A DNA stretch of 64,000 bases. It comes from Ignavibacteria bacterium. Lineage in GTDB: Bacteria > Bacteroidota > Ignavibacteria > Kapaibacteriales > Kapaibacteriaceae. The notes under the pieces were generated by a model that had not been told where the DNA came from, searched no databases, and saw only the letters and a program-made list of their open reading frames with translations. Positions 46,212-54,934 of this stretch are shown here, piece by piece (the stretch's first letter is position 1; every line of letters begins with the position of its first letter). The stretch lies in the NCBI GenBank assembly GCA_015709655.1, contig CP054181.1, positions 1,422,207 through 1,486,206 of the forward strand, read 5' to 3'. A program made the translations under genes and the position numbers.

Positions 46212-47162
46212 ATGGAAAAACTATCAAAATTGGTCCGTGTCGGCATTTTCTATGATGGCAATTATTTTTTACACGTATCAAACTATTACGCATTCAACCA
46301 CAGTCGCCAAAGCAGAATCAGCATTAGGGGACTTCACGAATTTATCCGGCACCAGGTTGCGGAAGAAGAAGGTGTGGATTCCAGACATTGTCAAATTGTA
46401 GATAGCCATTTTTTTCGCGGAAGACTACCTGCTCAGGAAGCCCAGCAACGGGGAAATCTGCTGTATTACGAACGGGTGTTCGATGATATTTTAATGTGGG
46501 AGGGCGTTATTACCCACTATTTACCTGTACGCAACACCGGAGGCCGGCGCGAAGAGAAGGGTATCGATGTTTGGATGGCTCTTGAAGCCTACGAACTTAC
46601 GTTGCTCAAAAAGATGGATGTGGTAGTACTCATTACATCCGATGGCGATTATGTTCCACTGGTCAGAAAACTGAACACCCTGGGTGCACGTGTAATGGTA
46701 TTGGCGTGGGACTTCGAATTTGTCGATAATGATGGCAACCGAATCGTTACCCGTACATCACAAGAACTCATCGAAGAGGTGAGTTATCCGGTTGCAATGC
46801 ACGAATTACTTGAAACCCGTGCCCGACGTAACGATGTTCTCATCCAGAATATGTTCGTACAGCGTGACCTTGCTTCCAAAATCGGCACCGGTTTTAATTA
46901 TACCGCAACACGGTCTGATTTTGATACTGCTGACGACACGGATGATTCTGAAATTTTCGAAAGTGAAATCGTTGCACTGAAAAATGGCTACGGGTTTATT
47001 AAATACGACCCTGACAACTTGTTTTTCCACCACACGGATGTTCTTCAGACTCCGTTTTCGGACCTGCATGAGGGCGATTCCGTCGAGTTTTCTTTGGGCC
47101 GAAATTCGGATGGTGACCCGGTTGCGAAGCGTGTTAAACTGATTCTTGACGATGACTATTAG
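46212..47162 (+). CDS. NYN (PIN-like) nuclease domain fused to a cold-shock domain
   Basis: The 316-residue protein begins with a NYN/LabA-type domain, residues 8-190: VGIFYDGNYFLHVSNYYAF carries the first Asp, EEKGIDVWMALEAYEL the second, and LITSDGDYVPLVRKLNTLG the third, the acidic set that binds the catalytic metal in PIN-like RNases. Residues ~245-316 form a cold-shock/S1-like domain (VALKNGYGFIKYDPDNLFFHHTDV ... HEGDSVEFSLGRN) that would bind RNA. The combination suggests an RNase that selects its targets through the C-terminal domain. AAGG precedes the ATG. It is followed by an aminotransferase gene 8 bases later. Confidence 0.85.
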   Translation: MEKLSKLVRVGIFYDGNYFLHVSNYYAFNHSRQSRISIRGLHEFIRHQVAEEEGVDSRHCQIVDSHFFRGRLPAQEAQQRGNLLYYERVFDDILMWEGVITHYLPVRNTGGRREEKGIDVWMALEAYELTLLKKMDVVVLITSDGDYVPLVRKLNTLGARVMVLAWDFEFVDNDGNRIVTRTSQELIEEVSYPVAMHELLETRARRNDVLIQNMFVQRDLASKIGTGFNYTATRSDFDTADDTDDSEIFESEIVALKNGYGFIKYDPDNLFFHHTDVLQTPFSDLHEGDSVEFSLGRNSDGDPVAKRVKLILDDDY

Positions 47163-47170
47163 TCTGCACC

Positions 47171-48319
47171 GTGATTAGTTCTAAACTGCCACACACCGGA
47201 GCCTCGATTTTTAGTACGATGACGGCTTTGGCCATTCAGGAAGGTGCCATCAATTTATCACAGGGGTTTCCTGATTTTCAGCCGGACGGCCGGCTTCAGC
47301 AGGCCGTTGCACGAGCAATTTCGGAGGGTTTCAATCAGTACGCACCAATGATTGGTATAGCAGAACTTCGCACTGCAATTTCTGCACGATACCAACATTT
47401 TCACGGACTAACGGTTGACCCCGATACAGAAGTTACCATAACACCCGGCGGAACCGCAGCATTGTTTACTGCACTGGCAGCTTCTGTCCACCCTGGTGAC
47501 CGAGTCTTAATATTCGATCCGGCATACGATTCATACGCTCCGGCGGTGCAAACTCTTGGTGCCAGCGTGGTCCGCTGTACACTTACGCCACCGCTCTATA
47601 AACCGGATATGGATTTTGTTCGGAATGAGGCTGAAAAAGGGCTTTCTGTTATCATCGTTAATTCTCCCCATAATCCAACCGGAACAATGTGGACGTCCGA
47701 TGATATTGACGCACTTGCAATTATCGCAGATCGCTATGATATTCTGATACTTAGCGACGAAGTGTATGAGTTGATTACGTACGATACTGCCCATTCTCCG
47801 CTAATGAGTCATGACCTGCTGCGCCACCGTACGTTTACCGTGACCTCTTTTGGTAAGCTGATCCATGCCACGGGATGGAAGGTGGGCGCGTGCGTAGCCT
47901 CGCCTGCACTAACAAATGAATTTCGGAAGGTTCATCAGTATCTGGCTTTCAGCGTTCACACTCCCACACAAGTCGGCTTGGCTGAATACACATCTCGTCC
48001 TGAAGTTTTTAGCTCATTACCCGGTTTTTTCAAAGCAAGACGTAGTGTTTTTTGCGATACCCTGAATAATAGTCAATGGGGAATTCGGCCATGTCATGGA
48101 ACCTATTTTCAGCTACTGGATTTTTCTCGGTTCTGGAAGGGATCCGACGTAGATTTAGCTGTATTGCTCACAAAGAAATGGAAGGTGGCTTCGATCCCGC
48201 TGTCACCGTTTACAGATGGTAAAAATGGCGATACATGCCTACGTTTTTGCTTTGCCAAAAGTGAGCAAACGTTATCAACAGCGTCAATGCGCCTGGCCGA
48301 TGCTGCCAGCACACTCTAA
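47171..48319 (+). CDS. Class I/II PLP aminotransferase (methionine aminotransferase/kynurenine transaminase type)
   Basis: The 382-residue protein begins at a GTG with SSKLPHTGASIFSTMTALA, the usual start of the YbdL/kynurenine aminotransferase group. Further signatures are AINLSQGFPDFQPD, NQYAPMIGIAELR, the NSPHNPTGTMW loop, DEVYELITYD, and the PLP lysine in TSFGKLIHATGWKVG. These enzymes transfer amino groups from methionine, glutamine or aromatic amino acids to 2-oxoacids; methionine salvage is the likeliest role. The stop overlaps the stop of the opposite-strand peptidase gene by four bases (48316-48319). Confidence 0.87.
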   Translation: MISSKLPHTGASIFSTMTALAIQEGAINLSQGFPDFQPDGRLQQAVARAISEGFNQYAPMIGIAELRTAISARYQHFHGLTVDPDTEVTITPGGTAALFTALAASVHPGDRVLIFDPAYDSYAPAVQTLGASVVRCTLTPPLYKPDMDFVRNEAEKGLSVIIVNSPHNPTGTMWTSDDIDALAIIADRYDILILSDEVYELITYDTAHSPLMSHDLLRHRTFTVTSFGKLIHATGWKVGACVASPALTNEFRKVHQYLAFSVHTPTQVGLAEYTSRPEVFSSLPGFFKARRSVFCDTLNNSQWGIRPCHGTYFQLLDFSRFWKGSDVDLAVLLTKKWKVASIPLSPFTDGKNGDTCLRFCFAKSEQTLSTASMRLADAASTL

Positions 48320-49563
48320 GTCAGCGGAATAACTTCTACCTGTAACATTTGCTCTGGCTTCATATAGACGGAGACCAAATCCTGGACTGTTTCGATGTTT
48401 CGGCTTTCATAGAGTCTTTTCTGATTGTTAATTTCTTCCGGTGTCTGCTTAAACATCGAAAACCACGCTACCGATTCTGCTACAATCTCCGAACCCTCAG
48501 TTTGTGCAATGGTGTCGGTAACAACGCGTGCCTTTGCGGACGCTAAATCATCCTGTCCTACCTGCGCTGTCTTGATAGCGTATAGTATTGATTCCGTCAG
48601 CTGACCTGACGATATTTTGCTAGACGTGGCGTATGCATAACAAATAAGTAAACTGCCTAAAAGTCGCTTGTCAACATAACAGCCTACCTCGGAGGCAATC
48701 TGCTTATTCACAACTAATTCACGATATAAATATGAGTTTTTCCCGCTACCGATAAGCGTTGCAAGCAAGTCAGCATTATACATTTCATCACTTGTCATGC
48801 CTGGAAGATGAAACGCTACAATCACAGCCGGAACCGGAACATTGTCGGTAACTATTGAATGTTGATTGGTGTATTTGGCTAATGTGGTGTTGTTTTTCCC
48901 TTCTGAGAATACCACCGGTTTTATCCGACCAAACGTTTCCTCAGAAAGTCTGATTACCTGGTTTGCATCTATACAGCCTGCTACCGATATAGTAACATTC
49001 AGAGTGTTATAAAATTTTATGAAAAAATCACGGATGGTGTCCATTGTAAGATTCGTAATATCATCGATATTTCCGTACACATTTTTTGAGTAGCCGTGAT
49101 CGTGTGAGTACGCTATCTTGTCAAGTTCAGACCGTAATCCTGAATATGGTTGATTTAATATGTTTTGTTTAATTTCTTCAGTAACAACTCCTTTCTGAAT
49201 CTTCAGATCATCATCCGTAATAGTAAAGGAACGGAGTCTTTCTGACTCCAGCCATAAGCCTAGTTCTAGCTCATGTGCCGGCAGCGTGATATGATAGGCT
49301 GTAAAATCATATGTGGTATATGCATTGTTGAACCCTCCTACTCTGGTGCATAACTTGTCGTACTGTTTTTTTGTACCATCACCTCCATTATCAAACATTA
49401 AATGCTCGAACAGATGTGCAATACCAAATGAACCGGGTACCTCATGCCTGCTTCCCACCGAATACCCTACATACACCGTCACCAGCTGAGAATCCGGTAA
49501 AGGGGTCACAACAACGGGAATTCCGTTAGCAAGTTTGGTTTGAATAGGGTGTAAGTGTGACAT
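48316..49563 (-). CDS. M16 family zinc metallopeptidase (pitrilysin type)
   Basis: The 415-residue protein has the inverted zinc motif HLFEH at residues 50-54 (GIAHLFEHLMFDNG), preceded by YVGYSVGSRHEVPGSFG and followed by RVGGFNNAYTTYDFTAYH. The third ligand is expected in the LEKGVVTEEI-like segment (IQKGVVTEEIKQN). The C-terminal half is the inactive partner domain (PVPAVIVAFHLPGMTSDEMY). It has no signal peptide, so it is probably cytoplasmic, unlike several exported M16 proteins of Bacteroidota. It is divergent from the M42 peptidase with only 45 bases between the two starts. Confidence 0.88.
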   Translation of the reverse strand: MSHLHPIQTKLANGIPVVVTPLPDSQLVTVYVGYSVGSRHEVPGSFGIAHLFEHLMFDNGGDGTKKQYDKLCTRVGGFNNAYTTYDFTAYHITLPAHELELGLWLESERLRSFTITDDDLKIQKGVVTEEIKQNILNQPYSGLRSELDKIAYSHDHGYSKNVYGNIDDITNLTMDTIRDFFIKFYNTLNVTISVAGCIDANQVIRLSEETFGRIKPVVFSEGKNNTTLAKYTNQHSIVTDNVPVPAVIVAFHLPGMTSDEMYNADLLATLIGSGKNSYLYRELVVNKQIASEVGCYVDKRLLGSLLICYAYATSSKISSGQLTESILYAIKTAQVGQDDLASAKARVVTDTIAQTEGSEIVAESVAWFSMFKQTPEEINNQKRLYESRNIETVQDLVSVYMKPEQMLQVEVIPLT

Positions 49564-49608
49564 TTGTCTGCTGAATTGGATTTGTTGTTTAGAAATTGGA
49601 TTAAAATT

Positions 49609-50628
49609 ATGAGTGTACCTACGACTGACTGGCTTACTCAGTTACTGAATATTGACTCTCCGACAGGATTTACCGAGAATGCTGTTTCGTATATCGAACA
49701 GTCGTTTTTTTCAATGGGATATTCGGTCCGACGGACAAGGAAAGGGGCTTTGGTTGTTTCAAAGCATCCCAAGCCCAAATTATGTATTGCCGCACATACC
49801 GATACCCTTGGATTCATCGTTTCTGGTGTAAATGCCAACGGAACATTACAAATATCTACCTTGGGAAGCCCCTTACTCCCAGTCTTTGACGGATGTTACG
49901 TGCGCGTTTATGGTCGAACCGGCACTGTCAGCACCGGAACCTTGCTTTTAAACAACCCTTCGGCCCATGCCAATAAGAACGCAGCTACAAGCGAACGTTC
50001 TATAAGCAATATGCATGTTCGGCTGGATGAGACCTGTTCAAGTGCCGATTGTGTTAGTGCGCTGGGTATTGGAACCGGCTGCTTTATTGCTGTTGAACCC
50101 CGCGTTGTTGTTACCCGCAACGGATATATAAAAAGTCATTTTTTGGATAATAAGGCCGGTTGTGCGGTATTATTTGAGCTTTCCGGTAAATTGGATTTGA
50201 TGGCCGGGACCTTTCCGGTTGAATTTTTCTTCTCAACATACGAGGAAGTTGGGCACGGTGGAGCCGCGGGGTATTCAGATTCAGTCGAAGAGCTCCTGAT
50301 CATTGATATGGGTGTTGTTGGCGATGGCTGCAGCGGAACTGAAACAAAAGTGTCGATATGTGCTAAAGACTCGGGCGGCCCTTATGATTACTCCTTAACA
50401 AATGCCCTAATTCAAATTGCCATAAAAAACAGTATTGACCATGTTGTTGATATTTACCCGTTCTATAGTTCGGATGGTACAGCAGCTTGGAGAGCTGGTA
50501 TTGATGTGCCGGTAGCCTTAATAGGCCCAGGCGTTTCCGGTTCACATGGGATTGAGCGAACGCATACACAAGGAATCAGTGCTACGGCTGATTTATGTGC
50601 TGCTTTTATCAAACATCGGTTTACGTGA
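49609..50628 (+). CDS. M42 family aminopeptidase (glutamyl aminopeptidase/cellulase-M type)
   Basis: The ATG at 49609 is used because the upstream frame begins with TTG right at the start of the divergent gene; the protein has 339 residues. Metal ligands are seen in CIAAHTDTLGFIV, SHFLDNKAGCAVLFEL, FSTYEEVGHGGAAG and LIIDMGVVGDG, and the last in GPGVSGSHGIERTH. These enzymes remove N-terminal residues from peptides and form tetrahedral assemblies. A short intergenic region of 44 bases leads to dps. The gene pairs with the divergent M16 peptidase, so peptide turnover is a shared theme. Confidence 0.87.
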   Translation: MSVPTTDWLTQLLNIDSPTGFTENAVSYIEQSFFSMGYSVRRTRKGALVVSKHPKPKLCIAAHTDTLGFIVSGVNANGTLQISTLGSPLLPVFDGCYVRVYGRTGTVSTGTLLLNNPSAHANKNAATSERSISNMHVRLDETCSSADCVSALGIGTGCFIAVEPRVVVTRNGYIKSHFLDNKAGCAVLFELSGKLDLMAGTFPVEFFFSTYEEVGHGGAAGYSDSVEELLIIDMGVVGDGCSGTETKVSICAKDSGGPYDYSLTNALIQIAIKNSIDHVVDIYPFYSSDGTAAWRAGIDVPVALIGPGVSGSHGIERTHTQGISATADLCAAFIKHRFT

Positions 50629-50671
50629 TACGTTATACGAAAATCTTTCATTTTGTTCTTTTGGGAATTTT

Positions 50672-51145
50672 ATGTCAAAAACTAATACGATTGGTATTAC
50701 AACTGCCAAGGCAACACTCATCGCGGACGAATTAAACGAACTGTTAGCCAATTATTCCGTTTTTTATCAAAATGTTCGTGGTTTTCACTGGAATATTCGT
50801 GGTGATCGGTTTTTTGAACTCCATGCGAAGTTTGAAGAATTATATACAGATCTTCATATAAAAATCGATGAGATTGCTGAGCGTGTATTAACAGTTGGTG
50901 GAATTCCGTTGCACACATTTGAGTCCTATTTGCAGATCAGTGCTATCAAACCTGCTGAACACATTAAGGAGGGAAAGCGCTGTGTTCAACGGATTTTGAG
51001 TGCGTTTACTACAATCCTACTTCTCGAGCGTGAGTTGCTTGAAATAGCACAAAAGGCAAATGATGAAGGCACTGCAGCAATGATGTCTGAATATATCCAA
51101 CAGCAAGAAAAGCTTGTCTGGATGTATTCCGCTTATCTGGGGTAA
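50672..51145 (+). CDS. dps: Dps family ferritin-like DNA-protection protein
   Basis: The ATG at 50672 gives 157 residues, the normal size for Dps; the open frame upstream overlaps the M42 gene and is rejected. The family core is present: LLANYSVFYQNVRGFHWNIR, then DRFFELHAKFEELYTDLH and IKIDEIAERVLTVGG, which carry the His, Asp and Glu of the ferroxidase site between subunits. Dps forms a 12-subunit shell that oxidises and stores iron with peroxide and coats DNA in stress. It is followed by a 438-base non-coding stretch with a structured element and a terminator. Confidence 0.92.
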   Translation: MSKTNTIGITTAKATLIADELNELLANYSVFYQNVRGFHWNIRGDRFFELHAKFEELYTDLHIKIDEIAERVLTVGGIPLHTFESYLQISAIKPAEHIKEGKRCVQRILSAFTTILLLERELLEIAQKANDEGTAAMMSEYIQQQEKLVWMYSAYLG

Positions 51146-51160
51146 GAATACCGCGGCTAT

Positions 51161-51214
51161 GGGTTTATGTAGTTTTTAGGTCTTGGACAGACACCATTCT
51201 TCTACGGTAAACCC
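51161..51214 (+). ncRNA. Candidate structured RNA element after dps
   Basis: GGGTTTA and GTAG (51161-51172) pair with CTAC and TAAACCC (51202-51214) across a small internal loop. Inside, GGTCT (51179-51183) can pair with AGAC and C (51089-style bulge excluded; 51189-51194) to form an upper stem. The element begins 16 bases after the dps stop, and a strong terminator lies 125 bases further on. It may be a 3'-UTR structure or a small RNA released from the dps transcript. The evidence is base pairing only. Confidence 0.35.
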
Positions 51215-51238
51215 TTGAAAATAAATGCGTTACATATT

Positions 51239-51481
51239 TCTTCCACATTATTGTGCACATGTGTATTGGTTAACAGCTGAATAACTGTTGGAGATATGTC
51301 ACTTACCAACAAACCACAGTGCAAGTAGTAGATTTTATACCCACAGTTTACAGTGGGTTTTTTTTTGTCACACGGATTGTCCACAGATACTCCAAGGTGT
51401 GTGTTGCCCGGTAACCCCTGTTAATTATTACAGTTAGAGCAGAAAAAAATTTTTTTCGGGTCGTTATACAGCATATCCACA
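51239..51481. other. Candidate replication origin region with DnaA-box-like sequences
   Basis: The 438-base gap 51146-51583 between dps and serS contains three 9-mers close to the DnaA box TTATCCACA: TCTTCCACA (51239-51247, two changes), TTGTCCACA (51377-51385, one change) and ATATCCACA (51473-51481, one change). Between the last two lies the palindrome GAAAAAAATTTTTTTC (51442-51457), and an AT-rich stretch follows. Two parS-type sites and mnmG/mnmE lie within 6 kb, which is typical of origin surroundings. The genes on both sides point toward this gap, which is not the usual layout at an origin, so the call is tentative. Confidence 0.35.
51339..51366 (+). terminator. Rho-independent terminator with a nine-T tail
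   Basis: ACCCAC (51339-51344) pairs with GTGGGT (51353-51358) around an 8-base loop and is followed directly by nine T residues (51358-51366). It is oriented to stop plus-strand transcription from dps, about 195 bases past its stop codon, which leaves room for an untranslated RNA in between. Confidence 0.75.
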
Positions 51482-51583
51482 CTCTAATATCATCTACTAT
51501 AGATCTTTAACCCAGAAAGAAAATAAGAGGATTGCAGAAAGTCGTGAATTTTTTTTTGTGAGATTTTGACGTGAGATTTGCGC

Positions 51584-52849
51584 TTATGGAATCACATCAA
51601 AACCGCAGTATGGTTTCAGAACTTCCGGAATGTTTACCGATCCATCTTCTTGCTGGTGCTGTTCAAGCAGCGACACCAGAATTCGGGGAATTGCAAGACC
51701 GGATCCATTAAGGGTATGAACAAACTCCGGTTTTGTGTTTGAGTCAGCTTTAAAGCGGATATTTGCCCTTCGAGCCTGAAACGTTTCAAAGTTTGTGCAT
51801 GAACTTACCTCAAGCCAACGCTGTTCTGCAGGAGCCCATACTTCAAGGTCGTAGGTTTTTGCTCCACCAAACGTCATATCGCCACTGCATAAAAGCAGAA
51901 CCCTGTAGGTAAGACCAAGTTCAACAAGCATATTTTCTACATGGTGTACCATTTCTTCTAAAATTGAGTACGACTCGTCGGGATGTGCAAACTGAACAAG
52001 TTCAACTTTATTGAACTGATGAACTCGAAGAAAACCCCGAGTGTCTTTACCGTAGCTACCGGCCTCCCGACGAAAGCAGGCTGAGTAACCGCAGTAGGTT
52101 CTTGGGAGGGTACTACCGGCTAACACATCATCCCGGTGGAAGTTCGTGATTGTAACCTCGGCCGTAGGGATTAAGTACAAATTATCTTTTTCGATAAAGT
52201 ACATATCATCGGCGCTTTTAGGAAGCTGGGCAGTGCCAATAAACGACTGTGGATTGGCAACAAACGGAGGAACTATCTCTGTATAACCAGCTGCTGAGGC
52301 CTTATCGAGGGAATAGTTGATAAGGGCTCGTTCGAGCTTGGCACCTAAACCAGTAAGATATCCAAAACCGCTACCGGTGACCTTTGCTCCTTTATCAAAA
52401 TCAATTATACCTTTATTGGCACCAAGCTGAATATGGTCAAGACGAAAACTGCGTTCGGAGCAGGATCCGTGACGGCGAACTTCAACGTTATCATCAGCAG
52501 ATTTTCCGGTTGGCACAGACTCGTGAGCCATGTTCGGAATAAGCAACATTGCCTGTTCTAGTTCGGCATCTACAGAACGTAGTACGTCATCAAGATCTTT
52601 AATCCTGTCTCCGATTACCCGCACCTGTTCGATTATGTGATCGGCATTGTTGCCGGACTTTTTTAACGTCGCAACTTCCATAGATGCAGAGTTTCTGGAA
52701 GCTTTTAAATTTTCAACTTCTTTAATTAGTTCGCGTCGACGGATGTCCGCGTTATATGCAGAATCAACTAAGGAGGCATCCGTTAGTTTTCTTCTGCAAT
52801 TTTCCCGTACCAGCTCTGGGGAATCTCTCAGCAATCGGATATCGATCAT
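51584..52849 (-). CDS. serS: Seryl-tRNA synthetase
   Basis: SerRS charges tRNA(Ser) with serine. The 421-residue protein begins MIDIRLLRDSPELVRENCRR and has the N-terminal antiparallel coiled-coil arm (about 30-100), which grips the long variable arm of tRNA(Ser). The class II catalytic core follows, with motif 2 in CFRREAGSYGKDTRGFLRVHQF and motif 3 in LNGSGLAIPRILVSLLEQHQ. The ATG at 52849 fits the family start exactly. It lies 70 bases from the mnmG stop on the same strand. The gap downstream (51146-51583) is discussed as a possible origin. Confidence 0.96.
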   Translation of the reverse strand: MIDIRLLRDSPELVRENCRRKLTDASLVDSAYNADIRRRELIKEVENLKASRNSASMEVATLKKSGNNADHIIEQVRVIGDRIKDLDDVLRSVDAELEQAMLLIPNMAHESVPTGKSADDNVEVRRHGSCSERSFRLDHIQLGANKGIIDFDKGAKVTGSGFGYLTGLGAKLERALINYSLDKASAAGYTEIVPPFVANPQSFIGTAQLPKSADDMYFIEKDNLYLIPTAEVTITNFHRDDVLAGSTLPRTYCGYSACFRREAGSYGKDTRGFLRVHQFNKVELVQFAHPDESYSILEEMVHHVENMLVELGLTYRVLLLCSGDMTFGGAKTYDLEVWAPAEQRWLEVSSCTNFETFQARRANIRFKADSNTKPEFVHTLNGSGLAIPRILVSLLEQHQQEDGSVNIPEVLKPYCGFDVIP

Positions 52850-52919
52850 AACAAGGAAAAGGTAGAATAATGAAGAAACAAATTTAAGCAGATCTTTGTG
52901 TTAATTGTAAACAATATTA

Positions 52920-54776
52920 TCAGCGACCCAAATACACTGTCAACACAGATATGTCGCTCGCTGATACCCCAGAAATTCGTGACGCCTGCCCGATACTTGA
53001 CGGCCGTATTTTTTCGAGTTTTTCACGGGCCTCTAAAGACAACGAACGGATATTGTTATACGAGAACGACTCCGGAATACGAATATTCTCGATTTCCTTC
53101 ATTCGTTCAACATCGCGTAGTTGTTTATCGATATATCCCTGGTATTTGATTGTATGCTGAATCTGATCCACTGCACCAGAATGTTCTTCCAGGACTGATA
53201 CGGGAATCATCGAGTTGGACTTGAGGGCATCCAGCAGAGATACTTTTGGCCGTTTAACCAAGGTTGAAATCACGGTTGTTTCTGTTACCGGCTCCTCGTC
53301 CGCCTTAAGCAGAATTGAATTTGCAACATCGGTGCTGACTTTTCGTTCCGATTCTTCGGCAATTAGAGATAACAGGTCTCTGGTCCTACAGTACTTACTG
53401 TATGCAGCATTACCAATAAGACCTATTTCTCTCCCTTTAGGCAGAAGTCTGTCGTAAACAGTATCAATCCTTAGTAAGAGTCTGAACTCAGCCAATGATG
53501 TAAAAATCCTGTACGGTTCGTTTGTATTCTTATTCACCAAATCATCGATAAGAACACCGATATATGCCTCGTTTCTGCCCAGGGTAAATGGTTCCTGATC
53601 CAAAATCATCCTGGCAGCATTGATTCCCGCAATGAGTCCCTGTGAAGCAGCTTCTTCGTACCCCGACGTCCCGTTAACCTGTCCTGCAAGAAAAAGCCCC
53701 TTTATAGCCTTTGACTCAAGCGTACATTTTAACTGATACGGATAGAAAAAATCGTATTCTACAGCATACCCAAACCGAGAAACGCTGCATTTTTCTAAAC
53801 CAGGAATGGACCGCAGACCACGCTGCTGAATGTCCATCGGTAAACTGGTAGAAAATCCGTTTACATAAAGAGTGTCGCCCCGCAATGTTTCCGGCTCTAA
53901 GACGATTGTGTGAAACGGCTTGTCGGAAAATCGAGAAATTTTATCCTCGATAGAAGGGCAGTATCGTGGTCCGCTTCCTTTGATTGCACCCGTAAACATT
54001 GGGCTTTTGTCAAATCCTGCTCGTAAAATTTCATGCGTATCACTGCAAGTTGTTGTTTGCCAACATGTTACGGTGTTTCTGACCTTATGGGTCTGAATTG
54101 AAAGTGGAAGGGGGCTGTCGTCGCCGGGTACAGATTTTAACTGGCTGTAGTCAACAGAAATTGAGTCAATTCTTGGCGGAGTACCGGTTTTCAATCGTCC
54201 CTTTTCTAATCCATACGACGCCAGAAGGTCAGATATTGAGTTAGATGATCTCTCCCCAAAACGTCCACCGGCGGTTTCTTCCATACCCGTCCACATAACC
54301 GCGTTTAAAAACGTTCCCGAACACAATATCACGGCCTGTGAGCGAATAGTTTCACCGCTTTCTGTCCGAATTCCTGCTACAGAACCTTTTTCAACGATAA
54401 TCTCAGTAACAGTTTCTCGAATTATGTGTAGATCAGGGGTACTAAGTAGAAGATTTTGAGCAAATAGAGGATAGAGGTCCTTGTCATTCTGACAACGAGG
54501 TGACCAGACAGCAGGACCCTTGGAGGTGTTTAGGAGCTTAAATTGTATTCCTGATAAGTCTGCCAGACGGGCCATAACGCCGCCAAGAGCGTCAATTTCT
54601 TTTGCCAGGTGACCCTTTGCGCTACCACCAATAGACGGATTACACGAAAGGCGTCCTATCGTGTTGACTTCCATCGAAACCAAGGCAGTTCGTACGCCAA
54701 TACGAGTGCATGCCATTGCTGCTTCAATTCCGGCGTGACCGCCGCCTACTACTAAAACATCGTAAATATTTGTCAT
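52920..54776 (-). CDS. mnmG: tRNA uridine-34 carboxymethylaminomethyl enzyme MnmG (GidA)
   Basis: MnmG works with MnmE to add the carboxymethylaminomethyl group to U34 of several tRNAs, using FAD. The start is placed at the ATG at 54776, since family similarity begins at YDVLVVGGGHAGIEAA; this gives 618 residues, close to the usual 620-630. Further signatures are NPSIGGSAKGHLAKEIDALGG, GLKTGTPPRID-like GRLKTGTPPRID, QVNGTSGYEEAASQGLIAG and the C-terminal helical end. The frame stays open for 53 more codons up to an ATG at 54935, spanning two parS sites; that longer form is possible but has no family support. A GNAT gene separates it from mnmE. Confidence 0.95.
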   Translation of the reverse strand: MTNIYDVLVVGGGHAGIEAAMACTRIGVRTALVSMEVNTIGRLSCNPSIGGSAKGHLAKEIDALGGVMARLADLSGIQFKLLNTSKGPAVWSPRCQNDKDLYPLFAQNLLLSTPDLHIIRETVTEIIVEKGSVAGIRTESGETIRSQAVILCSGTFLNAVMWTGMEETAGGRFGERSSNSISDLLASYGLEKGRLKTGTPPRIDSISVDYSQLKSVPGDDSPLPLSIQTHKVRNTVTCWQTTTCSDTHEILRAGFDKSPMFTGAIKGSGPRYCPSIEDKISRFSDKPFHTIVLEPETLRGDTLYVNGFSTSLPMDIQQRGLRSIPGLEKCSVSRFGYAVEYDFFYPYQLKCTLESKAIKGLFLAGQVNGTSGYEEAASQGLIAGINAARMILDQEPFTLGRNEAYIGVLIDDLVNKNTNEPYRIFTSLAEFRLLLRIDTVYDRLLPKGREIGLIGNAAYSKYCRTRDLLSLIAEESERKVSTDVANSILLKADEEPVTETTVISTLVKRPKVSLLDALKSNSMIPVSVLEEHSGAVDQIQHTIKYQGYIDKQLRDVERMKEIENIRIPESFSYNNIRSLSLEAREKLEKIRPSSIGQASRISGVSASDISVLTVYLGR

Positions 54777-54794
54777 CTTTTTCTTGTGGTACTG

Positions 54795-54810
54795 CGTTTC
54801 ACGTGAAACA
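54795..54810. promoter_or_regulatory. parS-type centromere site (one change from consensus)
   Basis: The 16-mer CGTTTCACGTGAAACA differs at one outer base from the widely conserved parS sequence TGTTTCACGTGAAACA bound by ParB/Spo0J. It lies 19 bases upstream of the chosen mnmG start. ParB loads here and spreads to help move the origin region of the chromosome; parA and parB are not in the window. Confidence 0.8.
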
Positions 54811-54918
54811 CACGGCATTTTGCAGCCTGCTATCACTATTGTTCGAATCTGGGTTTTCAGAGTCGTAGATTTTCCGCCAGGCAGGGTGCAGGCGCAAGAC
54901 ATCGGTGAAATCAGGCAC

Positions 54919-54934
54919 TGTTTCACGTGAAACA
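54919..54934. promoter_or_regulatory. parS centromere site (exact match)
   Basis: The 16-mer TGTTTCACGTGAAACA is a perfect palindrome and matches the parS consensus exactly. It lies 108 bases from the first site, in the gap between the GNAT gene stop (54955) and mnmG. Two such sites so close together are very unlikely by chance and mark an origin-proximal region. Confidence 0.92.

Noticed and set aside
50546..50671. A 42-codon upstream extension of dps
   Set aside because: It overlaps the end of the M42 gene and adds a hydrophobic stretch foreign to Dps. The ATG at 50672 gives the standard length.
51442..51457. GAAAAAAATTTTTTTC palindrome considered as a terminator
   Set aside because: Pairing would be A-T only and too weak for a terminator stem. 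It is better seen as a bent or easily melted stretch in the candidate origin.
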